DNA from: Manis javanica | Taxonomy: Eukaryota > Chordata > Mammalia > Pholidota > Manidae | DNA: 64,000 nucleotides | Assembly: GCF_040802235.1 (NCBI RefSeq) | Contig: NC_133169.1 | Span: 47,809,034-47,873,033, forward strand | Direction of reading: 5' to 3' | Shown: positions 36,011-48,900 of the stretch, piece by piece | Layout of the letters: the number at the start of each line of letters is the position of its first letter | How positions within the stretch are numbered: the stretch's first letter is position 1 | Position numbers and translations under genes: made by a program | The notes under the pieces: model-generated | Seen by the model: the letters and a program-made list of their open reading frames with translations, nothing else | Told to the model about the DNA's origin: nothing | Database searches by the model: none

Positions 36011-36470
36011 GAGAGAGGACATTTATTTTCTAATGAACTTGAGAGAATGGGAACTAATGGTAGAAAAATAACATTTTTTCATCTTTATGATAGTAAAACC
36101 AACAATGGATAAAAATTAACAAAGATGTACATAAATATGATTTTTTTCCTGGTGTTCATAGGATACTTCAGTATTATGTGGCAACTCTTATGAAGCAGAT
36201 GTTGAGTCCAAATATAAGTCACCAAAATGAAAAAAAAACGAACTGAGGAAAATCTATGAAAGAAGAACAAAAATTAAAGAAAAGTTTTTTTTCCTCCTTA
36301 TCATATGACTTAGACAAAACAGACAAGAGTGACAGATTATTCTAACCAATGAAAAACTCATGAGATACTTTTTTTAAGATCTGATAAATAATTTTTCTAA
36401 TTGTTTTCATTTACTAATTATTTTCAATAGAAGCATTATGTAACAATGCTTAGTAAAGAAATGCATAGTA
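36010..36470. other. Intergenic, nothing recognised
   Basis: AT-rich sequence without a recognised gene or repeat. Confidence 0.5.
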
Positions 36471-36479
36471 AAGAAAATA

Positions 36480-37150
36480 AAACGGTTCCTAAATATGGAA
36501 AATGCACAATTAGGAGAAATGCAAATTAAAACTACATTGAGATCTGTTTTACCTAGACAAAGATCTAGAGGCAAAAATCAAATAACTTTATAACACACTA
36601 AGTAGACACAAGTATAGGGCAACTATCATATATTACTGGTGTTAATGTAATTGGTACAATTTCAATGAAGGGCAGTTTGGTAATAAGCATCAAAACTACA
36701 AATGTATTTAAAGTGCAGACACAGTAAATCACTTCTAAGAATTTATCTTACAAATACAACCAAAACCATACAAAATTCCTTGTAGTAGTATTATTCATTG
36801 TGGTACTGTTTATAAGTAGCAAATGTAGAAATAACCCAAATATTGATTAATAGGGCACTGATTAAATACATCCTGGTGCATACTCTGAATTTGTAAAACA
36901 AAATGCAAAGGTCTTCATGTATTGAATGTGAAATGATCTCTAAGATATACTCCTAAGTGAAAAAAAATGCAATTTGTAGAACAATGTATAAAACGCTCAA
37001 AGAAAAAAAAAACACTCCTGCACATGCTTTTTGTGGTATACACATAAAATGTCTCTGGAATAATACAGACAAAACTGACAGCACCAACAACTGAGTGGCT
37101 AGAAAAAGGGGTACAAGCAAACTTTTTCACAGAGCTGTTTTAGCACTTTT
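36480..37150 (+). repeat. Old L1M/L1ME 3' end
   Basis: Plus-sense ORF2 tail of an old L1: AGAAATGCAAATTAAAACTA, AATTTCAATGAAGGGCAGTT, TCTAAGAATTTATCTTACAA, TAATAGGGCACTGATTAAAT, and AAGTGAAAAAAAATGCAATT. This is the order of the ancient L1ME/L1MC-type end, and all frames are broken. Confidence 0.85.
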
Positions 37151-37770
37151 TGAATTCTGAAAAATGGGACTACATGACCAGTTCAGAAAATAAACACCTT
37201 TTTATCTTCTCCGTAATCTTAACTATTGAACTAACATACTTCCACTATTTAAAATTTAGAAAGTATGAAAAGATCATTTTAAAAAAAAGTCTCTCCATAA
37301 TTCCTGTTCCCCTTCTATCCAAGTCTCAAACTCACCACCTCAACTCCTAGGTAAGAACTGACCAGAGTATCTTATATACAACTGATGCGTGAAAGACATG
37401 AGAGTTAGGGGCACCAAACACCTACACAGTCAGAAATCCACATGAAACTTTGACTCCATCAAAACTCAACTATTAATATCCTGCTGACCAGAAGCCTTAC
37501 CAATAATGAAAAGTCAATTAACACATATTTTGTATATGTTCTTATATACTCTGATCTTACAACAAAGTTAGCTAGAGAAAATGTTTTTCAAATTGTTGCA
37601 GAAAATTTTTCCAGTATTTGAATTGAAAGAAATCCCCAAATAAGTGGACCTGTGAAATTCAAAACTGTGTTGCTCACAGGTCCACTATATATACAAGCAA
37701 ACACGAATACCACTATTTCCCCCCATCTGCATTTAATACAAGTACACCATGCCTTTAATTACTTAATATA
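37150..37770. other. Intergenic, nothing recognised
   Basis: AT-rich sequence. A GGACCTGTGA...TCACAGGTCC imperfect inverted pair lies around 37,648-37,684, but nothing else links it to a known element. Confidence 0.4.
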
Positions 37771-37774
37771 TTTT

Positions 37775-37990
37775 GATATTTTTTTTCATATTAGCATATA
37801 GGAAACTTTCTATTATTTTATTTTCTGCAGATTATTGCATTGTATGCATAAACCGCAGTTTATTTAACCAGTTTCCCATTGATGGACACTTGAGGTGCTT
37901 TTTTTTTTTGTTTTTTACACTTCCAGTATGCTATTCAGCTATCAATAAATCAATCACCATATTATCACATAAGAAATGTTTATAGGTGGA
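37775..37990 (-). repeat. Old L1 3'-end fragment
   Basis: Antisense wording: ATTGCATTGTATGCATAAAC, AGTTTATTTAACCAGTTTCC, CATTGATGGACACTTGAGGT. Confidence 0.65.
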
Positions 37991-38084
37991 GTATAGTTAT
38001 ATGAAGATCAAAGAGAGTACAATATGTGATATTACAGTGGTTTTTATAGACTTAATGCTGGAAGAAAATCCCCTGTGCCCCACA

Positions 38085-38350
38085 AAAAAGTGTTTCGTGT
38101 AGCAAGCAGTAGTAAAGTTCAGATGTTAATAGTGCATATTTGGCATCCAGATTAAATGTGCTCAAATCCTAGCTGCTTTATATACTAGCTGTGCATCTTG
38201 GACGAGTTATTAATCTCTCTGTGCCTGTTTACTTGTCTGCAAAGTGAGGATTTTTTTTTTTGTAAAGTGAGGATTTTAACAGCTACCTCATAGTTAATAC
38301 TTAAAACAGTGGTTTGCACGTAGCTAGTGTATAATTAATGCTAGATTTCA
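38085..38350 (+). repeat. MIR SINE with an internal 14-bp duplication
   Basis: An ancient tRNA-derived SINE. Core wording: CAAATCCTAGCTGCTTTATA, TACTAGCTGTGCATCTTGGA, TAATCTCTCTGTGCCTGTTT, CAGCTACCTCATAGTTAATA, AGTGGTTTGCACGTAGCTAG. AAAGTGAGGATTTT occurs twice, at 38,241-38,254 and 38,264-38,277, separated by a T-rich spacer. Confidence 0.9.
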
Positions 38351-39140
38351 TTGTATATTTATAGGGAAACTATTTTTGACATATAGGAAAGAAAAAATAG
38401 TTAAAGGAGTTATATTAGAGTAGTGGTTTTCAACTTCAGGGGAGAGTGGATAATCACGGTTCCCTATAAGAATCTGAAAACTATTTTCTTCCAAAATCAT
38501 ATATACACAAACATTTTAAAATAATGCAATAAAATTTAAAAATTACCTGAAGTCCCTCTGTTAAGAATTCCAGAGTTATAGGACAAATAAGAGAGGATGC
38601 ACATAAGTAGGAGAAAAGATGAGAGAACTGGATAGGTTAGCACATTTAGCCCTAATATGGTAGTAGAAACAGTGTGGGACTAAGACTTGTAACTAAGTTA
38701 GGAAGGTCTAATATATTACTGTGGAGAGCAGGCTTGCGGTGTCACACATGTACCAGGGACCATTCTCAGTGACTTCCCATCCTTAACAAAATGTCTGATT
38801 CAAAAATGTATTGAGAAACTCAGGAGTCTCCCGGCTATCTCCTGGTTTCAGTTCATTTAAGAAACAAACACTGGATTTATTTTTATTAGCAAAGTGGCTA
38901 AATGTAGAAGATTAATGTTCAAAAATTAAAATTTGGATTTTTACATTTTATCTATACATTAGAAATATAATTTCTAAGTGGTTTTTATTTATAATAAACA
39001 AATAAAAAGACATGCACAGGAGACTTAAGAAGAATTCTCTTTGGCTTGGGGCACAAAAAAGGGTGCTGCCCATCCTACTGCTCAAGACAGCGCTGGGCGC
39101 GCATCACGGCAGCGACGGAGAGGCAAGGATCTGAAAGGAA
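38350..39140. other. Intergenic, possible ancient hAT-type remnant
   Basis: AGTGGTTTTCAACTTCAGGG at about 38,421-38,440 resembles the start of MER-type nonautonomous hAT elements. The rest does not allow a family call. A CpG-containing patch lies at 39,085-39,125 (GCTGGGCGCGCATCACGGCA). Confidence 0.3.
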
Positions 39141-39720
39141 GGGGCAATGCTGTCATTATTTTCAGATGCTGTGATCATAATGACACAGCAAACCTAAAAA
39201 CAATCAACAGGCAAACTATCAGCACTGATAAGGGAGTTCAGCAAGTGGCGAATCACAGGAACACACAAACATATAGTAACATTCTAAACCAGGAAGAGGT
39301 AATTTGAGAATATTACAGAAAATAAGATACCATTTAAATAGTAACTAAAACCATAAAGCCTCTAGTATTAGCTTTATAAAGAATGCTCCAGATGTTAAGA
39401 TGACAATTTAAAAATTTTATGAAAGTATTAAAAAAGACATGAATAAAGGCACACACAGTACACTGTGTTCAATACCTTAACACCATATATTCTAACCAAC
39501 TCTCATCTAACATCTTTTGGAAGAATTTTGGATGAAAATTTACAAATTGATTATAAAATACATATCTGAGAATAAAGATCCATATACAGCTAACCAGAAA
39601 ATATACTCTGCATGAAAGTGACATAAAGAAAAATGTCAAATCCACAAAAGTTAGTGTAATATTACATCCATCTATACAATACAATGATTAATAGAAACAA
39701 ACAGCTGTGAATAAAGTGTA
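39140..39720 (+). repeat. Old L1 ORF2 fragment
   Basis: Plus-sense palm-region wording: GCTGTCATTATTTTCAGATG, AATCAACAGGCAAACTATCA, GATAAGGGAGTTCAGCAAGT, GATACCATTTAAATAGTAAC. The reverse-transcriptase catalytic box is not readable. Confidence 0.75.
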
Positions 39721-40650
39721 AGAGCAAAAAATATGTATCTACATATTTTTATATATTACACATTTTACATTATGTATCTACTTTATATATTACATACATA
39801 TGTGAAAATAAAAAAGATTACACAGATGACAGAAATCTAAACAGAAACAGAGCAAACATCTACCTATAGCTGTAATCTTATTTTTCTCATTTCAGTTGAA
39901 TACATCCACTTAAATGGTCCAACCAACCCCTCAACTTGAATAAATGCAAAATATTTTCAGGCCCCCACAAATCTGCTCCCTATTTCCTCCTCCTGTTAAC
40001 TGTCCCACAAAGGTTCAAGCACCCCAGGCTCAATATCCAAGTACAGCATGATTCTTTCTCCTCCCGTGGCTCCCACATGTTCAACTAGCTGTCACATCTT
40101 GACACTGTTCCATCTCTGAAAGCTCTAATTGCTTCCTATCCTCCTGTTTCTAATTATGTCCTTCCCCAACTAGCTTTTCTGTTTCCAGTCTCTCCATTCC
40201 TCACACCCCATAGTCTATTTTATATTAGAATGAGGTTTTATTCTGAAATAAAATTTGAATCATGCCACATTTTTGTCCCACATCAATGGTGAATTCAAGA
40301 TCCACTACACCTTCACCTTTATCTTTCTGACACTATGTTGCACTGTTCTTCTTCATGCCTCCAAATCAATGAATTTCTTGCTTGGTTAAAGCAATACAGG
40401 CATCGCTGTACACCCAAACCCCAGACCGACTTTTCGTGCCCAGTTCCAGATCTTCTGCCTCCAGGTAAGTTCCAGCTTATGGGAGAAAAATACCTTCCAA
40501 TAAAAACTAATGACAAAGTGAACCACAGGGTAATAAGAACACAAAGAACCACAGCCTCTGGCTTTTACATGTGAAGAAAGCACAGCTGATTAAGAAAGTA
40601 GTGGAGTGCTTTTGGGGTTAACCTTCTCCACGCTTGAGGATGGTCATACT
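39720..40650. other. Intergenic, nothing firmly recognised
   Basis: Pyrimidine-rich, somewhat less AT-rich DNA at 39,960-40,320. It contains blocks such as CTCCCGTGGCTCCCACATGT and CAATGAATTTCTTGCTTGGT. It may be a degraded old L2-like or LTR-like repeat, but I cannot assign it. Overlapping open frames on both strands at 40,319-40,583 are mutually exclusive and show no domain. Confidence 0.35.
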
Positions 40651-40652
40651 TA

Positions 40653-41101
40653 TGTCTTCCCTTACTTGTGTTTCCCTTTCTGCGGTTTCAGTTACCTGTG
40701 GTCTAGAAGCAGATAATCCTCCTTCTCACCTTTTGTAAGAAGGTCAGTAGTAGCCTAACACTACATCACAATACCTGCATCATTCACCTCACTTCATCTC
40801 ATCACATAGGCATTTTACCATCTCACATCATCACAAGAAGGGTGAATACAGTGCAATAAGGTACTTTGAGAGACCACGTACACATAACTCTTATTATGGT
40901 ATATTGTTGTAACTGCTGTACTTTATTATTAGTTATTGTTGTTAATCTATTACTGTGCCTAATTTATAAAAAAATCTATCATAGATATGCATGTGTTGGA
41001 AAAAAACATAGTATATATAGGGGTTTCATACTATCCACAGTTTCAGTCATCCATTGAGGGTCTAGGAATGCATCCCCTGTGGATAAGGGAGAACTACTGT
41101 A
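40653..41101 (+). mobile_element. Tigger-type DNA transposon remnant
   Basis: About 450 bases with the ends of a Tc1/mariner-type Tigger element. The left end has TCTTCCCTTACTTGTG and CTTTCTGCGGTTTCAGTTAC. The right end has GTATATATAGGGGTTTCATAC, TATCCACAGTTTCAGTCATC, and GGATAAGGGAGAACTACTGT. The two ends are imperfect inverted repeats, and TA neighbours both. The length is that of a nonautonomous, internally deleted copy with no transposase frame. Confidence 0.85.
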
Positions 41102-41122
41102 TGCCAAAAGGAAAAACACTTT

Positions 41123-41174
41123 TAACTTGAAATTTAAAAATAAATAACTAACTTGAAATTTAAAAATAAATAAC
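41123..41174. repeat. 26-bp tandem duplication, two perfect units
   Basis: A 26-base unit beginning TAACTTGAAATTTAAAAATA occurs twice, at 41,123-41,148 and 41,149-41,174, with no mismatch. A recent slippage or repair event is likely. Confidence 0.95.
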
Positions 41175-41179
41175 TATTG

Positions 41180-42600
41180 AAGAAAATATTTAATGACTGA
41201 ATATTTGAATTTGTTCAATATCTTATAATTCTAAATAGAATACTTTGGAGACAAATGTACAAATGATAAAAAACAGACTCCAAACTATTTGATGCAATGG
41301 TTAATTACTTAAGGAGCAATTCACTGCTTAATTCTGATATATTGCAGGCTTCAAAGATCCATAAATATGATAAATTTCTTAATTCCCACATCAAATTCCC
41401 TGGAAACAAATGGCATATAAAGTCAGGATCACAGTCCTATAAGCACAGTTTGATTTACTTACCTTCTGGTTTCCTATCCTGTTATTTTCTTGCCTACTGA
41501 CATTGACCCACAGTTTTATGAAATAGATTAAGCCAGTTCATTTATCCAAGTTGTAATATAACTGGCTACAAATCGAACATTTTGCTATTCTAAAATTACA
41601 TAAATGCCATAATACCTTCAAAAACCAGCTTTCTGACCAACATAATTTTTAAAAGGATTAAAAAATAGATGATGATTAGTGGTAAAAATGGCAATACGAA
41701 AAAAATAAATAAATATATGAGTACCCTGATCCTCTTAAAATATTGAGTATTTATCATCACTGATCTAATCCAAAACTGCTCAAATATCAAATATTAGTAA
41801 TATTATCATAAAATGGGTGGATGCTTATAAATACAAAAATTGTTAATATTCTAAGTATTTATTCATTTGAGAATAATAATTTATTTATGTCCTTATATAC
41901 TTCTATGACATATACTTGTATGACAGTTCTGTATAAAGATTTAAGTATTATACTATGTAACACAGCATGTTTCAAAAAAAATTAGCTAACTGTAAAAAAA
42001 GGCTTCCTACTCTCTACCCCAAATTATACCTGACAGCTAGGTAAATCTTCCCCAGAAAGGTGGTGTTGAAGAAAGCTGGTGATTCTGAGGAAAGGTAAGC
42101 AGAAATCCTCTAAGTATTTTTCCATAGATTCAGTAGTCCAAATAATAGGGCTAACCTAATGTTAAAGAAGGAAATTTTAACAATTGATTCTGTAATAGAT
42201 ATAGCTTAAAAAATTATATTCATAATTTCAACAAAACCCAAACTTTAACTACTATATCTGATCTTAGAGCATACCATTATACACTCCTGAGTCCCTTCTT
42301 CACGGTATAACTTTCCTTTAGATAGTTCACTTATCACAAAGCTTAATTACACTTCATAAGACTTTTCTACATCACATGTATTCTGGAAAAAATAAAAAAT
42401 TAGTTTCATCAGTCACTGAACATTACAAAATAATTTACACTGGAAAAAACACTTTTCATTAGAGTATAATTAAGTATGCCATTTTTCAGGCATGTAAGTT
42501 TCAGTTCCTCAAAATCTGTGTACAACAGTATACCTCTAGATTCACAATGAAATTGGTTAGGTGATTAAAGCCATTCCAACAGTTCTTGAAAAGACAGCAT
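41180..42600. other. Intergenic, nothing recognised
   Basis: AT-rich, no gene or repeat recognised. Confidence 0.5.
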
Positions 42601-42900
42601 ATAAATTACAAAATGTATGTGTAAGTGAACATATGTAAATCATCACTTTTGACCCATTAATTCCCAGGCTTGGAAATTCTTCCTGGTAAACTAACAGGAA
42701 AAAAATAGCTATACATCCAAGACATTCACTGCAGCATTATAATGATGAAAAATTAGAAATGAACAACAAAAGTGGAGCAATTACCTAAATTATGACAAAT
42801 ATGAGCTATATGAAAAAGTTTCTAATAATATGATGTGAAAAAAGTAAATTGAAGTATATATACTTATTATAGAGGTTTAAATAGTACATGAATGAAATAG
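42600..42900 (+). repeat. Ancient L1 3'-end fragment
   Basis: Plus-sense ORF2-tail wording: TTTGACCCATTAATTCCCAG, GACATTCACTGCAGCATTAT, ATGATGAAAAATTAGAAATG, TATGATGTGAAAAAAGTAAA. Confidence 0.7.
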
Positions 42901-43340
42901 AAGAAGAAAATATGGACCACAAATATTTTCTTTTACAATTTCCCTCAAATTCCTAGAATAGGATTTGTTAAAACAATTTACTATAAAAAATCAGACTATG
43001 TTTCTTATAGAATGTACTGATAATTACATTAAATAAGTTTACAAATTAAACTTTATGATTCTATACTTTTCTAAATTCAAACTTATCAATAGTATTTCAC
43101 ACATAAAAGAAATGGGCCTGTTTTTTCAGTCACTGACAACAACATAGGGGTTGTTGCAAATTAAAGTATGAATTGGGATAAAGTAGTAATTTTGCTATGA
43201 TGTCATTCATTCATTAACTATACTTTTTAAACAGTAAAACATAAAAATTGAGTAAACACTGTGGGATATAAGAGTACCTTGAATTTTTAAGGCATTGATA
43301 GTCTGGACCACAGTAGTTTGTGATTTCATGATACCTAATT
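42900..43340. other. Intergenic, nothing recognised
   Basis: AT-rich, no gene or repeat recognised. Confidence 0.5.
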
Positions 43341-43495
43341 TTTCTACAACCTCTCATTATTCCTCACATGTTATTGTGCCCTCTTAAACTAGACTGTAAA
43401 TTCCAAAATATCAGGAACTGTGCTTTGTGTTTTTCATGTGTCCTTTGGCATAACAAAAATCTGAGCAATAAATACTTGCTAACTAATGAAATCTG
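43340..43495 (+). repeat. L2 LINE 3' end
   Basis: AAACTAGACTGTAAATTCCA, TCAGGAACTGTGCTTTGTGT, and GAGCAATAAATACTTGCTAA are the typical L2 tail order. Confidence 0.75.
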
Positions 43496-43949
43496 ATTCA
43501 GTAATGTTGGAATTTCTAAGCCTGGAAATTTCTGGATGTACCTCTTTTGAAAATTAATTCTTTGAATTAATTTAAATTACTTCTCTGCTTTCTGCTAAAT
43601 CAACTCAGCCATGATGTGTTATCATGTCAGAATTCCAAACTTTAAAAATGTCCCTGACTCTACAACTGCTCACTTTGTCATGTGATCCACCGCACCCTTG
43701 CCTGATTAAATCAACATCCTGCTGAATATCAAAACAGCAGCATATTTATATTTTTAAAATGGATTAACCACAGTAATACACAGAGTTTACTTGAACTCAA
43801 AATGTAGAAAACTCAAAAGAAAATATTACCATGATATTGCTGCTTATTAATCAATGTGACATATTTAGGTTTCTGAAACTATAAAATTCAGCCTAGAAGT
43901 TTCCTAAATTCAATAAAGTCTTTTGAGTAAAAGATTAACAGTATGAGAG

Positions 43950-44890
43950 AGATTAAGGATGGTGGCAGGAGAGGTAAAACAGGCCTCCTCCAAAAACCAC
44001 ATATAATATGAAAATATAATTAATACAACTAATCCTGAAAGAGCAACAGGAAAGAAGGCTGCACCAGACTGCATACACCTGGAGAAAAGAACAGACCTCT
44101 AGGAACAGGGTAGCATACCAAAGCCGTGTTTCAGCCAGACCCAAGCCCTTCCCCCACCCCAACTCATGGGCAGAAGGAAGAGAAATTGAGCAGGGAGGGA
44201 GGTGGAGGCCTAGAACTGCAGAACACCCAGCCCTGGAGATCTGCTCTGGGAGCATGAACCTATATTGCATGGTGTTCTGGATATTAGTAGGGTTGGAAAG
44301 CTAAAACAGGTGAATACCTGGAGAGACTGAGCTGCTTGTGGAAAACAGGGATCCACCTCTGGCTGCTCTGGGACAAAAGAATGGTGGGTAGTCTGAGAGG
44401 TTTCCTACAGTGAATGGGCTGAAAAAAGGGCAAGGATTGCTCAGAGCTTACTGCTCAGGAGAAAGGAAAGGGGGACAAAATTGTTCTGATGAACTAGTAC
44501 AAGTAGGTTAGGAACTTTCAGAACCTTCAGGCACGCCATCCCTCTGGCTGACTACACAGCTCCAAGGTTGCCCATGATACACAGCCTGCTGCACCTTTCT
44601 GTTGGTCAGCGCACACCGGCTCGCAAAACAGCAGCCTCAGCCCTCAGGTAAGTCCAGTAAGAGGGAATCCCCGCCTATGGCAGCTACAAATGCAAAGCAC
44701 AGAGGCTTACACCTCTGTTCTTGACCCACTGGTTCTGGCAGTGAAGACAGGCACTGCAGCCAGGAAGCAGGAAACAGCTCTTTCCACCCACCAGGCAGTA
44801 GTGCCAATCCCCTGTGACACGATATTGCTCCAGGGACTGAGAAGCACAAGAAAGTAGAGCTTCTGGGCACTAGAGGTCACCACCTACAAA
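43950..44890 (+). promoter_or_regulatory. L1 no. 2 5'UTR
   Basis: GC-richer than the flanks and without a long frame, as in L1 5'UTRs, which carry an internal promoter. It contains CTTCCCCCACCCCAACTCATG and GTCAGCGCACACCGGCTCGC. Its first 460 bases are the same family as 57,690-58,075 in L1 no. 3. Confidence 0.75.
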
Positions 44891-45685
44891 TATGAAACAT
44901 CAAAGGAAACTGGTTCAACCCCAAATCCCATGAACACCAGAAAGAGGACCAAGTGAAACTGAACTCTACAATCTACCTGAAACACATTTCAAAATAAAAA
45001 TCATAAACATGCTCATGGAGGTAAAGAAACACATTCAAGAACTAAAAGAAGAATTCCGGATCGAGATTCAATCATTACAGAACACAGTATCTGAAATGAA
45101 ATATATAATCGAGGGATTTAAAAACAGATTAGATATAGTGTAGAAGACAGAAAATGGAAAAGAAATTAGAGAAGAGGAATACAAAGGAGCTGAGGCACAG
45201 AGAGAAAAAAGGATCTCTAAGAATGACAAAATATTGAGAAAACTGTGAGACCAATCCAAATGGAACAATATTTGCATTATAGGGGTACCAGAAAAAGAGA
45301 AAAAGGGAAAGTGTGATTGAGGAGATAATTGCTGAAAACTTCTCCAATCTAGGGAACAAGATAGTTTCTCAGAACATTGAGGTACACATATCACCCAACA
45401 CAAAGGAAGACAACATCAAGACATACAATAATTAAAATGGCAAAGATCAAGGATAAAGACAAACTTTTAAAAGCAGCTAGAGTGAGAAAAAAGATCAGAT
45501 ACAAAGGAAAACCCATCAGGCTATCATCATATTTCTCAACAGAATCATTACAGGCCAGAAGGGAGTGGCATGATATATTTAATGCAATGAGGCAGAAGGG
45601 GCTCGAACATCAATACTCTACCTGGCAAGGCTATCATTTAAATTTGAAGCAGGGATTAAACAATTTTGAGATAAGCAAAAGCTGA
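44890..45685 (+). pseudogene. L1 ORF1, broken
   Basis: ORF1p is the L1 RNA-binding chaperone: coiled coil, RNA-recognition domain and C-terminal domain. Only the C-terminal part reads well (45,377-45,685): KLLKAARVRKKIRYKGKPIR, then LSSYFSTESLQARREWHDIF, which is the canonical ORF1 C-terminal order. The coiled-coil part (about 44,990-45,300) is Lys/Glu-rich but interrupted by stops such as the TAG near 45,140. Confidence 0.85.
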
Positions 45686-45999
45686 GAGAATTTACCTGTC
45701 ACAAACTACCTCCACAATACATTTTGGAGTGAATACTATAGATGGAAGTATTACTAAGGCTAAATAGCTGTCACCAGGGAAATAAAACCACAGCAAAGTA
45801 GAACAATTAATGACTAAGATGCAAAATCAAATCAACTATCCCCAAAGTCAATCAGGGAAAGAGTACACAATATGATAACCAATATATAAAGAATAGAGAG
45901 GGAAGGGAAAGGAGAAAAAAAAAATAACCTTTAGGTTGTGTTTATAATAGCATATGAAGTGAGTTAAATTAGAGTGTGAGATAGTAAGGGACTTACCCT

Positions 46000-48900
46000 T
46001 GAACCTTTGGTATCCACGAATCTAAAACCTGCAATAGCAATAAGTACATACCTATTGAAAATCACCCTAAATGTAAATGGTCTGAATGCACCAATCCAAA
46101 GACATAGTTACTGAAAGGATAAAAAAACAGGACCTGTCTATATGCTGCTTACAAGAGACTCACATCAAACCCAAAGACATACACAGACAGAAAGAAAAGG
46201 GATAGAAAGAGATATTTCATGCAACTAACAAGGAGAAAAAGACAGGAGTTGCAGAACTTGTAACACATAAATTAGTCTTCAAAACAAAGAAGGTAACAAG
46301 AGACAAAGAAGGACATTACATAATGATAAAGGTTTCAGTCCAACAAGAGGATATAACTATTAAAACTATGCACCCAACACAGGATCACATACATGTTAAA
46401 AAATACTAACAGAATTAAAGGGGGAAATAGAATGCAATGCATTCATTATAGAAGACCTCAACATCCTACTCACTCCAAAGGACAAATCAACCAGACAGAA
46501 GATAAATAAGGAGACAGAGACACTGAACAATGTATTATAACAGCTGTACCAAACGGACATGCGCAGAAGACTCCATACAAAAAATCAGGATACACATTCT
46601 TCTCAAGTGCACATGGATCATTTTCTATAATAGATCACATGCTAGGCTACAAAAAGAGGCTCAGTAAATATAAAAAGATTGAAATTGTACCAACCAGCTT
46701 CTCAGATCACAAAGGTATGAAACTAGAAATAAATTACACAAAGAAAATGAAAAAGCCCACAAACAAATGGAGGCTTAATAACATGCTCCTAAATAATCAA
46801 TGGATCAATAACCAAATAAAAACAGGGATCAAGCAATATATAGAGACCAATGATAACAATATTTCAACACCACAAAATCTGGGAAGTATATTGCAATTCA
46901 GGCCTACCTGATGAAAGAATAACAATCCCAAATGAACAGTCTAAACTCACAATTAATGTAACTAGAAAAGGAAGAACAAATGAGGCCCAAAGTCCATAGA
47001 AGGAGGGACATATAAAGATTAGAGCAGAAATGAATAAAATCAAGAAGAATAAAACAATTGAAAGAATCAATGAAAGCATGAGATGGTTCTTCAAGAAAAT
47101 AAACAAAATAGATAAACCCCTAGCCAAACTTATCAAGAAAAAAAGAGTCTAAACACATATACCGAGTCAGAAATAAGAAAGGATAAATCATGAAGGACAC
47201 CACAGAAATATAAAGAATTATGAGAGAAAACCATGAAAAATTATATGCTAACAAACTGGATAACCTAGAAGAAATGGACAACATTCTAGAAAAGTACAAA
47301 CTTCCAAGGCTGACCCAGGAAGAAATAGAAAATCTGAACACACCAATTACCAGTAAGGAAACTGAAGTGGTAATCAAAAAACTACCCAAGAACAAAACTC
47401 CTGGACATGATGGTTTCAGTACTGAATTTAATCAAACATTTAGTGAAGACCTAATACCCATCCCCTTTAAAGTTTTCCAAACAGTAGAAGAGGATGGAAT
47501 ACTTCCAAACTCATTCTATGAGGCCAACATCACTCTAATACCAAAACCAGGCAAAGACATCATAAAAAAGAAAATTAGAGACCAGTAACCCTGATGAACA
47601 TAGATGCAAAAATACTCAACAAAATATCAGCAAGCCAAATTCAAAAATAGATCAAAAAGATCATTCATCATGAACAAGTAGGATTCATCCCAGGGATGCA
47701 AGCTTGGTACAACATTTGAAAATCCATCAACACCATCCACCACATCAACAAAAAGAAGGACAAAAACCACATGATCATCTCCATAGATGCTGAAAAAGCA
47801 TTCAACAAAATTCAACATCCACTCATGATAAAAACTCTCAACAAATTGGGTATAGAGGGCAAGTACCTCAACATAATAAAGGCCATACAGATGAAAACCC
47901 ACAGCTAGCATTATAGTTTACAGGGAGAAGCTGAAAGCTTTTCCTTTAAGATCAGGAACAAGACAAGGGTGCCCACTCTCTCCACTTTTATTCAACATAG
48001 GTCTGGAGTTCTAGGCCATGGCAGTCAGACAACACAAAGAAATAAAAGGCATCCAGATTGGCAAGGAAGAAATTAAACTATCCCTTTTTGTAGATGACAT
48101 GATATTGTACATAAAAAACCCTAAAGAATACACTCCAAAACTACTAGATCTAATATCTGAATTCAGCAATGTTGCCTGATAGAAAATTAATACACAGAAA
48201 TCTGTTGCATTCCTATACACTAATGATAAACTAGCAGAAAAAGAAATCAGGAAAAGAATTCCATTCACATTTGTATCAAAAAGAATGAAATACCTAGGAA
48301 TAAACCTAACTATGGAAGTGAAAGACATATACTCTGAAAACTATAAGACACCCATGAGAGAAATTAAAGAAGATACCAATAAATGGAAACACATTCCATG
48401 CTCATGGATAGAATGAATTAATATTGTCAAAATGGCCATCCTGCCTAAAGCAATCTATAGATTCAATGCAATTCCTATCAAAATATGAACAGCATTCCTC
48501 AGTGAACTAAAGCAAATAGTTTTAAAATTCATCTGGAACCATGAAAGACCCCAAATAGCCAAAACAATCATGAGAAGGAAGAATAAAGTGGGGGAATTAT
48601 GCTCCCTGACTTCAAGCTCTACTACAAAGCCACAGTAATAAAAAAAAAAATTGGCACTGGCACAAGAACAGAGCCATAGATGAATGGAACAGACTAGAGA
48701 GCCCAGATATAAACCCAAGCATACATGGTCAATTAATATACAATAACGGAGCAATGGACAATGGGAAAATGAGAGCCTCTTCAACAGTTGTTGTTGGCAA
48801 AACTGGACATCTATATGCAAGAGAATGAAACTGAATTATTGTCTAACAACATTCACAAAAGGAAACTCAAAATGGATCAAAGACCTGTATGTAAGTCATG

